A stretch of DNA of 64,000 bases from Prostheceraeus crozeri (Eukaryota; Platyhelminthes; Polycladida; Euryleptidae), in assembly GCA_907163375.1 (NCBI GenBank), contig CAJQUW010016185.1:124001-188000 (forward strand), read 5' to 3'. Shown piece after piece: positions 41,660 through 49,767 of this stretch. The first letter of the stretch is position 1. Every line of letters begins with the position of its first letter. The notes below the pieces were generated by a model, which searched no databases, was not told the origin of the DNA, and saw nothing but the letters and a program-made list of their open reading frames with translations. Position numbers and translations under genes: made by a program.

Positions 41660-42370
41660 TTAAGTTTTGTTTAATAAAGTTTTGCTTAAATTTTCGCTTA
41701 AAGTTTTTAGCTCTTCTAAAAAAATTTTGTCATTTTCTTCATTAGAAATTTTACCATCACCAGAAATTTTGCCATCCTGTTTATTCTTATCATCAACTTT
41801 TTCTGACTGTAATTGAAATGATATTTGATTTACTTCATTAGCTATTTGATCAAATTTTTCAATCTCATCTAACGTAATAACATTATCATCACATGCTCTT
41901 TGAAAGTAGTAATGCAATTTGTCATAGACTTCTTTAATATGTAAATGCTTAGTTTTTAATGATTTCTGTTTCTTAGTTATTAAAGATTTATCTAACATTG
42001 TAACAAGTGAAGTTGTAAAAACACCCGTACCTGTTAAAGCAGTACCAACTACTGGAATTACTAAAACACCTGAAGATATAACAATTGTTAAAGCACCTAA
42101 ACTTAGTGTTAAGAATATGCCAATTCCTTGTGTTACATTCTTAACATTAGACCATCTCTTTCTTAATTTTTTATAATGCTCTAATCTTCATAATAATTGA
42201 GATTCCTTATCTTTCATATACCTAACTCTGTCTTTATGTTTTTCTTTATTCATTTTTTCGATGTTTATCTTTTCAATGTCCATTAAAGTAGAACTACGTT
42301 CATATGATAACGAAGGATATATTCTTGCGGTTTCTTCCACTTTTGTTTCATCCACTTTTGTTTCTTCCAT
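41660..42370 (-). pseudogene. Right-end membrane protein gene of Polinton D
   Basis: It starts at ATG 42370 inside the TIR with MEETKVDETKVEE. A TGA at ~42186 interrupts, and the same frame continues with a basic segment (LEHYKKLRKRWSNVKN) and two hydrophobic helices (IGIFLTLSLGALTIVISSGV, VIPVVGTALTGTGVF). The charged helical tail ends at 41660 (EELKTLSENLSKTLL). The truncated left-TIR copy has TTA where this copy has TGA. It is a likely membrane protein of unknown role. Similar double-glycine hydrophobic proteins occur at element ends in insect Polintons. Confidence 0.55.
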
Positions 42371-42794
42371 TTTTAAAGAAATATTTTTAGTCACATGATA
42401 TATTTTAAAAACCTGAAAGATGGATAAAATTCATGAATTTGAAATTCTTAACTTTTATGATTTTCGGTGTCCTGGAACGGTCATGATTTTAAGGGTGAAA
42501 ATTGTAATTCTCAAATTTCAGATTTTGAAAAATTTGAAAAATTGGGTATTTTTAAAAACGCCTAAATTTATGAATTTAGGTCTTCATAACCTGAAAAATG
42601 ACCAAAATTCATGAATTTATGTCGTTTTTAAAAATACTATTTTTTGAAAAATCGGTATCTTTAAAAACGACTAAATTCATGAATTTAGGTCTTAAAAACC
42701 TGAAAAAGGGTCTAAATTCATGAATTTATGTCGTTTTTCAAGATACTATTTTTTGAATTTTATGGTGTCCTGGAACGGTCTTTTGCCCATTACT
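42300..42794 (-). repeat. Right terminal inverted repeat of Polinton D
   Basis: It is nearly identical to the reverse complement of 25972-26522; the main differences are one missing ~80-bp repeat unit and indels in the gene start. It ends ...GGTCTTTTGCCCATTACT. Confidence 0.92.
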
Positions 42795-42800
42795 CATGCA
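42795..42800. other. Target site duplication of Polinton D, right copy (CATGCA)
   Basis: It matches 25966-25971. The reading frame of the interrupted structural gene resumes directly after it. Confidence 0.95.
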
Positions 42801-44171
42801 GCAGAGTGGAATTCTATTCCTACAGTAAACAGCCGTCGGGGAAAGCGAGCTGTTGATGAGATTGTAAATGGCCCTACTTTAATTATCACTGCAGATACAG
42901 ACATACCCATTGCTAAAAATGCTTCACCCCTGAAATGGAAACAACCTACAAACCCATCATTCCGTCATCATTTAGAGCAATCCTACTATTACATGAAAAT
43001 TCAACGCCTATTGAATGTTGTGAATGATTTGGCAAATGATCTATGGTTCTGGCAAATGGATCCAAATCTACATAAAGTTACCCTCTACATGAGACCGACT
43101 ACTATTTCCCATGGATTTTATGTGAGTGGGCCTCTGCAAAAGATATTGAATCTTAAATCACGTTTCTTTCTACCTATCACCAAATTTGCAGAAGTAAAAG
43201 GAGGCGGTGCCTTCCCTTTGAGAGCTCAAGTGTCCATGAAAGTATCAAAGCAGATTAAGAAATATCCAAATTGGCACAGGAAAAAATTTAATATTACCCT
43301 TCTTCCCCTTGATCGCATGCATGAGCGCTTTGTGCTTTTTAAAACTGGTACTGTTGATGACTTGATCAAACAGGTAAATGAAATAAATGGATTATCTATG
43401 TCCATCACTCGAGTACACAATAAAGCAAGGATTGATTTCCGAAATGATCATGAGCGTTCACACATTGGATTTGTTCACATCAATTCTAAATTTCGTGATT
43501 TGCTCTCTTTAAAAACAGACGTCTTGTGGTCATACCATGAATGGGGGAATGTGAAAATAACATATGAACAGCAATCCGATTGTCGAATGGTCCTTTATTT
43601 CAAACGTACAGACCCTGTTTTACGTCCCAGTCTTACATGGAAGCCAAATGAAAAGTTACCGATACCTCCAAAGCATCATAGCAATGGTTATGATGTTTGT
43701 ACATACTTAAACAAAGGTGTATCAAATCTACACTAATATCATCTTGACTATGATCCTAAAGAAAATACATTCTGCATCAGTGTACATGGTAAAACGATCA
43801 TTCACATTTCAAAGGAGTTGACAAAGATTTTAGGATTCAAACGTGACATATTCTACGACGAGAAGTATTGTGGCTCAACATCCTTGCTCGATATCAATAT
43901 CAATCACTTTTATATTTACACTAACTTTATCCATTCAACAGAAGTTGATGGTCAAATGGTTCCCCTTTTAAGATATATTCCTACTGACAGTGGCGACTTT
44001 GGTGTGACCATGCACAGGGAGTTCCTGAACAAGGTATACATTCCAGTCAATGTATCACGATTATCCCATTGCAAATTTGGTATCTATGATGATAGGTGTA
44101 ATCCTATTCAATTCATTGGTGGTCGTACTGTCTTAACACTTCATTTTCGTCAGATAACATCAAATCACTAA
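42801..44171 (+). pseudogene. Large structural protein of Polinton C, segment 3 (3' end)
   Basis: The frame of segments 1 and 2 resumes at 42801 and runs to a TAA at 43734-43736. It then continues in the same frame (open to 44171) with LGFKRDIFYDEKYCG...FYIYTNFIHSTEVDGQMVPLLR and NPIQFIGGRTVLTLHFR, the conserved end of the family. Intact length would be about 545 residues, so the gene was hit by two transposons and one nonsense mutation. The C-terminal half corresponds to the shorter 39847-40635 protein of Polinton D. It is a virion protein by family and position. Confidence 0.75.
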
Positions 44172-44280
44172 TGTTGCGTGTGGCGCAGTCAATGTCTTTT
44201 CTTTCTTGATTAGGTGGCCGTTAAGGCCGTAGTCTCATAAAGACCGTTTGGGGCATTCTCTGGTCTTATCAAAGGGCTTT

Positions 44281-44472
44281 TCACTCCTGAAAGTCAGCCT
44301 CGTTTATGAAAGGCTCACTCTCAACCGTTTGTAGAGTGAGCTGCTTGCAGCCTTCAATCATTTGTCTCTCTTCCTCTTCCTCTTTTTGTTGAAACTTTCT
44401 CTCAAGTTCCTTCTTCGTAGGAGTTGAGGTAGCGAGAGGTGTGAATGTTTCCTCTGTGTCGGACATGACCAT
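44281..44472 (-). CDS. Small acidic coiled-coil protein (63 residues)
   Basis: The ATG at 44472 lies about 26 bases below a TATA box (44498-44505, minus strand). The peptide is acidic and helical (KKELERKFQQKEEEEERQM) with a Thr/Ser-rich start (SDTEETFTPLATSTPTKK). It shares a ~150-bp divergent promoter region with the 44622 gene. The longer frame to 44601 would begin upstream of the TATA box and is unlikely. I do not recognise the family. Confidence 0.5.
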   Translation of the reverse strand: MVMSDTEETFTPLATSTPTKKELERKFQQKEEEEERQMIEGCKQLTLQTVESEPFINEADFQE

Positions 44473-44497
44473 GATAGTAAAATGCAATACACTCTTC

Positions 44498-44584
44498 TTT
44501 ATATATGAGAATGATGCAGTGTGATTGATAAATGGCTGTCGTCCAATGAGAGAGCGCGAAGCAGGGAGAGAGAATCTATATAAG
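44498..44584. promoter_or_regulatory. Divergent core promoters
   Basis: TATATAAA on the minus strand (44498-44505) serves the 44281-44472 gene. TATATAAG on the plus strand (44577-44584) serves the ATG at 44622. Confidence 0.65.
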
Positions 44585-44621
44585 TGCGATGCAATGACCA
44601 TTTCCTCATAATATCATTAAA

Positions 44622-44960
44622 ATGGATGCACCACCGAACGCCTATGCCTTACTCATGCCCAATGCCCCTCGCAAGAGGCAAGTGAAAACCATTTACGATG
44701 GTGAGGTCCAGCCGCCGCAGTTCGATGAGGAAATCATCATCATATCCGACGATGAAGAGGACAGTAGTGATACAATCAGAGCTGCCTTCCTGAGTGTGTC
44801 TCCAAAGGACGTGATGATGGAGCGGTGTATTGAGACTCTCCGGAGCTGGCTAGACCTCTTCTCTCCATCTAGTCAGCCCCGCAATCAAGAAGAGTTTGAC
44901 TTAGTAGACGTCATGTACCGTCTTATTACAAAACGTATTACTTTTATTTCTTTTCAATAA
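44622..44960 (+). CDS. Small protein with SUMO-interacting-motif-like stretch (112 residues)
   Basis: A complete transcription unit: TATA 38 bases upstream and a stop inside AATAAA (44956-44961). The protein has a basic patch (PRKRQVK), then EEIIIISDDEEDSSD, a textbook SUMO-interacting motif (hydrophobic core followed by acidic/serine residues), and a helical C-terminus (MMERCIETLRSWLDLF). A SIM would allow binding to SUMOylated host proteins such as PML-body components. The function is inferred from the motif only. Confidence 0.65.
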   Translation: MDAPPNAYALLMPNAPRKRQVKTIYDGEVQPPQFDEEIIIISDDEEDSSDTIRAAFLSVSPKDVMMERCIETLRSWLDLFSPSSQPRNQEEFDLVDVMYRLITKRITFISFQ

Positions 44961-45003
44961 ATGTGTATCATGACAGTGTTGTTTTTTCCTTCATATAAAC
45001 TGC

Positions 45004-45162
45004 ATGGTTTCGAAAGGATCATCGAGTAAACATAGTATCGATTGGGAGCTATTGTTAGAATAAGATATCCTATCATCTAGACACTTAGCACAGTTACTAG
45101 AAATCGTTCATGATATAAAACATGATTTAGGTGAAGCAACGTTATCTGAGAATGAGCCATGA
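45004..45162 (+). pseudogene. Short ORF with one internal TAA
   Basis: The frame MVSKGSSSKHSIDWELLLE is followed by TAA and then continues RHLAQLLEIVHDIKHDL to a TGA at 45160-45162. It is amphipathic-helical in the second half. It may be a remnant of a small accessory gene. Confidence 0.25.
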
Positions 45163-45204
45163 GTTCTGCTTGTCGAAAGGAAGTATTACACCGAACTTCA
45201 TTTG

Positions 45205-45275
45205 CAACGTTCAAGTTGACTGATAGCAGATTCAACTTAATGATAGCATTCTCCAGTCTGAAGACTGCCCAGGGC
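45205..45275 (+). repeat. 70-bp direct repeat, copy 1
   Basis: It is nearly identical to 45663-45733, sharing GCAACGTTCAAGTTGACTGA and the following bases. The two copies flank the gene at 45361-45603. Confidence 0.85.
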
Positions 45276-45360
45276 AAACCGCGAGGAGGTTCTATCATGT
45301 CTTGCCCCATGGTGGCCCTTATTAGGGCCGGTGGTTCGTTCTCGGTGACATTTAAGTTGA

Positions 45361-45603
45361 CTATTGGCTTGAATAGTCAATAGGTATGACCGTTGGGTTG
45401 TCATATACCCTATGCCGCCTAAGTCGTGGTGGTGCATTTGGGACCTTTCGGATGCGGGTGGTATTTGGAGTCCACACCTCATCCGTCCAAACGATCCTCT
45501 TGATCTTCCCCTTCTCTTCACACTCTTTCTCATTCTCTTCATTCCACTCGTCGAGGATGATGAAGTCGGGAATGGTTTCAGTAGGAGATGTTGCTTCCAT
45601 CAT
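45361..45603 (-). CDS. Small acidic protein with a second SIM-like motif (80 residues)
   Basis: ATG at 45603, 39 bases below a minus-strand TATATAAA (45642-45649). The N-terminal half has PDFIILDEWNEENEKE, a hydrophobic core followed by acidic residues like a SUMO-interacting motif; the C-terminal half is basic (TTRIRKVPNAPPRLRRHR). The frame is intact. It lies between 70-bp direct repeats. It is not homologous to 44622 by eye, apart from the motif. Confidence 0.55.
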   Translation of the reverse strand: MMEATSPTETIPDFIILDEWNEENEKECEEKGKIKRIVWTDEVWTPNTTRIRKVPNAPPRLRRHRVYDNPTVIPIDYSSQ

Positions 45604-45641
45604 GACTTAAAACTGAATGAGAATTAAATGAGAGGTAGTGG

Positions 45642-45649
45642 TTTATATA
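45642..45649 (-). promoter_or_regulatory. TATA box of the 45361-45603 gene
   Basis: TATATAAA on the minus strand, in the GGGGTATATAAAC context seen at other C genes. Confidence 0.6.
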
Positions 45650-45662
45650 CCCCTCTAACACG

Positions 45663-45733
45663 TCGCAACGTTCAAGTTGACTGATAGCAGATTCAACTTA
45701 ATGATAGTATTCGCCAGTCGGAAGACTGCCTAG
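45663..45733 (+). repeat. 70-bp direct repeat, copy 2
   Basis: See 45205-45275; four or five differences by eye. Confidence 0.85.
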
Positions 45734-45759
45734 AAAACTTTCAAACACTGAAAGTAAGT

Positions 45760-46190
45760 TACAAGACAATCTGCACTGTGCAGTAAAACCTTTTCGATTA
45801 AACTTTCTAATGCTGTTGTGAGTTCAGTCAGTCATAAAACTTCAATGATCAAACTTTATTTTCACAAACGTGCGTCGCAGTAAAATTATTTGACTACACT
45901 TTGCTTTTGCAAACCATGATACACTTTCTGACTAGACTTATGAATAAACCTTCAATGATCAAACTTTCTAACTATACATCAACCTGTGTTGCAGTAAAAA
46001 CCCTTGTACAACATGTTGGTTTCTGATGACACTGACAAGAGCTTGTTCACTAGCGAAGAGAGATGTCTGTTGTGTTGCATGTGGTGCAAGGGTGGCCTCC
46101 CATTTCATTCCATTCATCATTTATTCTTCCCCTCTGCATTCCATATCCAAAGATATGTGGCGGGCTTGGGACCGCTTTAGCTGCATTAGA
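45760..46190. repeat. Right subterminal inverted block with ATGATCAAACTTTCTAACT iterations
   Basis: It is the inverted counterpart of 15955-16420. It has repeated ATGATCAAACTTT, TTGCAGTAAAA and CTGACTA(G/C)ACTT units (about 45780-46010), then the 3' codons of the right-end gene. Confidence 0.75.
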
Positions 46191-47427
46191 AGGTAGTCCT
46201 TACGAGAGCCCATGGTGCGTTCTCGGGACGTGGGATGTGGTGGGCTTATGACTTTTTCAGCTGGTCTGCAATGAAAGAAGTAAGAGTGAGAAAGATGGTA
46301 CAATGTTATGTTCCAGTCATAATACTTACGAAATTTGTGCGGCTTTCTATAATCTACACGGATGTCCTCCTTGTGATGTACTTTGATGTGATAACATCGG
46401 ACATCCGTGCAGTTAAAACATTCTTGTGTTGTATCTGGAGTCATATCTCCAGAAATTAATGGCCGCTCCGGGACATAGCCCACCACAGGAATGTGAAGGG
46501 CGGTGACCGTTTCAGGCGACACTTCCGAGTGCATACTCAACTGACGCTCCAGCACTGTCACTCGTTCCATCGCCTCTTCCTTCAACTCACGCCCTCGACA
46601 GACCGACTTCTCACAACTCTCCAACTTCGACTCAAGCGTCTCCTTTAACTTTCTCTCATTCACCAGCTTCTGCCTCGCCTCAAACAACTCTCTCTTCACA
46701 CTCGCAAAGTCCTCCAACTCTCTCTTCAAACGATCCCTTTCCACAGTCACTTCTTTCAACGTACACTTTGCAGCATTAAACTTTCCCTGCAACCTGTCAC
46801 ACTCATTCCTCACATTCCCATACGCCAGCGCATCATTCTTCGTCAACACCACTTTACTCGGCACACTCGACTGACTCACTCTCACAACACAATTAGGCAT
46901 CACACGCTCATCTCTCGGCGACGATTGAGCCCGTGGCTTTGCCAATGGCTCAATCGACGCGACAGCTCGCTCAAGCTCATCATCATCACTCAACCTCTCA
47001 ACACATCCCTTCTTCGTTACAACGCTCTCCATAGCCTCATCATCATCATCATCACTCTCGACAATCAACTTCCTCTTTACTTTACTCACCACTTCATCAT
47101 CCTTATCCAAATCAACATTCACGACTGGGGAACGCACTGGTTCGCCTTGAACAAATGCGCCCCCCGTTCACCACTCAACACTTGACTCATCATTTCCTTC
47201 CCAATCACTCGCAGAGGACAATTGGCATGAGCCTTCACAAACTCGACATCGAACGCACTACAACGAACATCACACCACACACAATACATCACCATCAACA
47301 CATCATCATGCCTCATCTCACCCTTCGTCACTCTTGCCAAGACGTGGCGCCTGAAACGGTCACCGCGGAAGGGCATGCCACAACTGCACTTAAAGATTTG
47401 TAGTTTTTTGTTGCATTCCTTCGTCAT
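46121..47427 (-). pseudogene. Right-end zinc-finger and coiled-coil protein of Polinton C
   Basis: ATG at 47427 follows a 5' UTR acceptor (CTTTTCAG at ~47435). The N-terminal ~100 residues have CSCGMPF...RFRRHVLA and YCVWCDVRC...HANC, two Cys/His fingers. The frame ends at 47119 and the next, acidic (DKDDE, SDDDDDE) then coiled-coil part (LKRELEDFASVKRELFEARQ) is in another frame, with the change at a G-run near 47160. A 64-nt GT-AG intron (46266-46329) can be spliced or read through in frame. Spliced, it ends shortly after; read through, it ends ...KRSQARHIS and ECRGEE at 46121. It could be a DNA-binding regulator; the role is unknown. Confidence 0.6.
46266..46329 (-). other. 64-nt candidate intron, also open if retained
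   Basis: On the minus strand, GTAAGTATT at the donor and CTTTCATTGCAG at the acceptor. The length is not a multiple of three, yet the retained form stays open, so the two forms give different C-termini. Confidence 0.55.
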
Positions 47428-47434
47428 TTTCAAA

Positions 47435-47690
47435 CTGAAAAGAGAAGAAATAATGTGTTAAATTGAGACACATTTTAGTGCTCATAAGAAGAGATCGTTA
47501 AAGGATCTCATCAAAAGTCACAGCTTAATAAAAACGTTCATATGAAGCTACTACTGTATCTGCATTAAGACAGAATAATCCTAAGTTCTAAATATTTCAA
47601 AGTTTGATAGCAAACTTCGACAGAGCACTCACCGTTAGTCTTACAACTTGAAACAGGAGTGAAGCCTAGAGAGAAGCAGTGGCTTATATA
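47435..47690 (-). promoter_or_regulatory. TATA box, leader exon and 5' UTR intron of the right-end gene
   Basis: On the minus strand, GGGTATATAAG (47684-47690) is followed by a short leader, an AACG|GTGAGT donor near 47636 and a CTTTTCAG acceptor near 47435, seven bases upstream of the ATG at 47427. The minus-strand ORF 47565-47858 spans the promoter and is not a gene. Confidence 0.55.
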
Positions 47691-47730
47691 CCCTCCCGAC
47701 ACAAAACCTTGCCCTGGTCTTTCTAAATTT

Positions 47731-49407
47731 AGTCGTGCTTTTGACTTGACAACGACGCTTTTACCAAATTTGGACATCACATCGACAGTTACCGGACTTT
47801 CAGTCGTGAAGGCCCATGATATACAAAGACAGAATCGATAGTCGCCCAGTGCTATCACAAAGACAACTTCGCTTTGAGGAAAGACAAGTTAAGCTGATGA
47901 ATCCGTCACAGGCATTTCTCAGAGGGGATCTTATCCCAACTCCAAGACCTCGACCCACAAATCCAACCTCGAGCGGACAGAGCGTGCGTCATGTCACTGT
48001 GTTGGTATCCGGGCCCCGATTTTGACATGAAAATCGGTGGAGTTATTTACATCAGGAAACCAGTCTCGAGCCGAAGCTCGCCTCTGGCAACTTTGTAAAT
48101 GTCTTAGTTGACTTCAGCAGGGTCGAACACCCCAGAAAACCTCCAAAACTAGTTAATTTAAATTTTTCAACTTTTTAGCACTACTTATGAAATTTTATAA
48201 GTAGTCTATCACTTAGAGCATGTCAATAGCAACCGAACCTTTTTTGAATCAAGTCAAACGGACTTGTAGAAGCAAAGTTACAAGCCTTTAAAGTTTTGGA
48301 GTCTTTTATGGCCTGGAGACGAAGGCCATCTCCTGGCTAACCTCTAAGTCTGACGCCTTAGCTGACTTCAGCAATGAAATTTTCTAAGTCGGTTTCTTAC
48401 AGAAACCCGGAATTTGGAATGTCCGAAGCTATCATCGGAGCTAAGAGAGACGACCTACCTTTGACAATCGTTCTCCTCTAAATGAAAAGTCTCTGTCGGT
48501 TCCCTGCTTATATAGTGTGTGGCGATCAGCTGATGACGTAATACCCATCATCCAAAAACTTTAAACCCGTCTATCTCCAGTTCTAGTGCCCCGATTGACT
48601 CCAAATTTTGAGTGTCACGTTTTCTCGCTCTCCCCTTTCATTCAAGACATCCCTCGACCCTCTCGGTTAAAACGCTCGGTCGTTTAATCAAAAAGTTCCA
48701 AAATCTTGGAAAATGCGCAAAAACTCGATTTGTAATAGGCTCTCATTTGGAAACGGAGCCTGCCACGCATCTGAAAAGAGTGGATCCTAGAGGACAAAGC
48801 GCGGTCTTGCCCCTAAAAGAAACCCGAGCTCTTCATTCACTTCCAATCCTCCGCTATTCATCGTCAAAGTTGGCTAAAAAGCGACATTTCACATTTGGAC
48901 TTGAAAAAATCCTAAGTATTTTCAACCACCGTAGTGAAAAATTTTCGAAAAATTTTTTTGGACACATTTCAACCTGAAACCTTGATAGAAGTTTGTTTCA
49001 CATGATGGGGCGGTTTTTCACCGAAACTTCACCGACCCAACTTTTGACGACAAACACGATGGGATGGGTCTCGGAACTCCATTCCAACATTTTGAAATTT
49101 TTTTTCACGAAAAAATCCTAAGTGTCGAGACCACCGTAGTGAAACATTTTCGAAAAAATTTTTTGGACGCATTTCAATCTGACACCTTGATAGAAGCCTC
49201 TTTCACATGATTCTCAACAAATGGTCTTTTCAACCAACTTGGCCAGTTGTGTCGTCGGGGGGGGGGCGGTTTCATGAACATCGCTCCTCCTCACGGACCC
49301 ATTCCTCCCAGCACATCCTTGGCGACTTCCTTCCAGAGGGGGGGCGCGTCAGCCTGATGAATCATCGCTTCGCATTTTGGCCTTGAATTTGCCACGGGGT
49401 TACTACT
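47731..49407 (-). repeat. Right terminal inverted repeat of Polinton C
   Basis: Inverted copy of 13819-15535, ending ...CACGGGGTTACTACT at 49407. It carries the same inward promoter (TATATAAG at 48508-48515 and CRE-like TTACGTCATC at 48533-48542, both minus strand). Confidence 0.95.
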
Positions 49408-49413
49408 GATGTT
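49408..49413. other. Target site duplication of Polinton C, right copy (GATGTT)
   Basis: It is identical to 13813-13818. Confidence 0.95.
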
Positions 49414-49767
49414 CTTACAAACAGCACACCGACCACTTTCAATTATGACTTTGTGAACCAATTTTAAATTCACATTCCAATATTGAAAAATTTGGAAATG
49501 GTTGTCAGTGACTGCTACAAATAGACACTATTAATCCATGGAATAGTAGGCTATTTCACATGAGACAATGCCGCCATCTCACTTGCAATTCTATTCATGA
49601 AAATCTTGTAATTGGGTGTCAACAACCTCCACAACCAACTTGGCAAATAGTTTCACTATGATACATTGTTACCCACTATGTCTGTAGATATCTATTGCAT
49701 AATCATGAAGAAGCATATTACGGACCGAAAAAATTTGCTATTCACACATGCATACATACAGATATTA
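49414..49767. other. Host-like spacer, nothing recognised
   Basis: This is non-coding AT-rich sequence between the right end of Polinton C and the TA target of the next mariner-family element. Confidence 0.5.

Larger units (their letters stand above)
25972..42794. mobile_element. Polinton D, complete AT-rich element nested in Polinton C
   Basis: The 16,823-bp element has inverted ends (AGTAATGGGCAAAAGACC ... inverted at 42777-42794) between perfect CATGCA duplications. It encodes protease, integrase, PLA2-like, membrane-active, capsid, fiber-like, zinc finger/pPolB, ATPase and penton-like genes. Base composition is far more AT-rich than in C, codons end in A/T, and the capsid protein belongs to a different subfamily, so D is a distinct lineage. 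Repeated GC-rich hairpins are specific to it. Confidence 0.97.
13819..49407. mobile_element. Polinton C (complete ends, interrupted by a mariner-family element and by Polinton D)
   Basis: The element starts AGTAGTAACCCCGTGG and ends with its inverted copy (...TTACTACT) between perfect 6-bp duplications. Total span is 35.6 kb. Removing the mariner-family insert (24080-25853 plus TA) and Polinton D (25972-42794 plus 6 bp) leaves about 17 kb, a normal Polinton size. It carries integrase, packaging ATPase, protease, MCP, pX-like and large structural genes, with small accessory genes at both ends. No pPolB gene is present. Most long genes have one or two frameshifts or stops. Confidence 0.95.
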
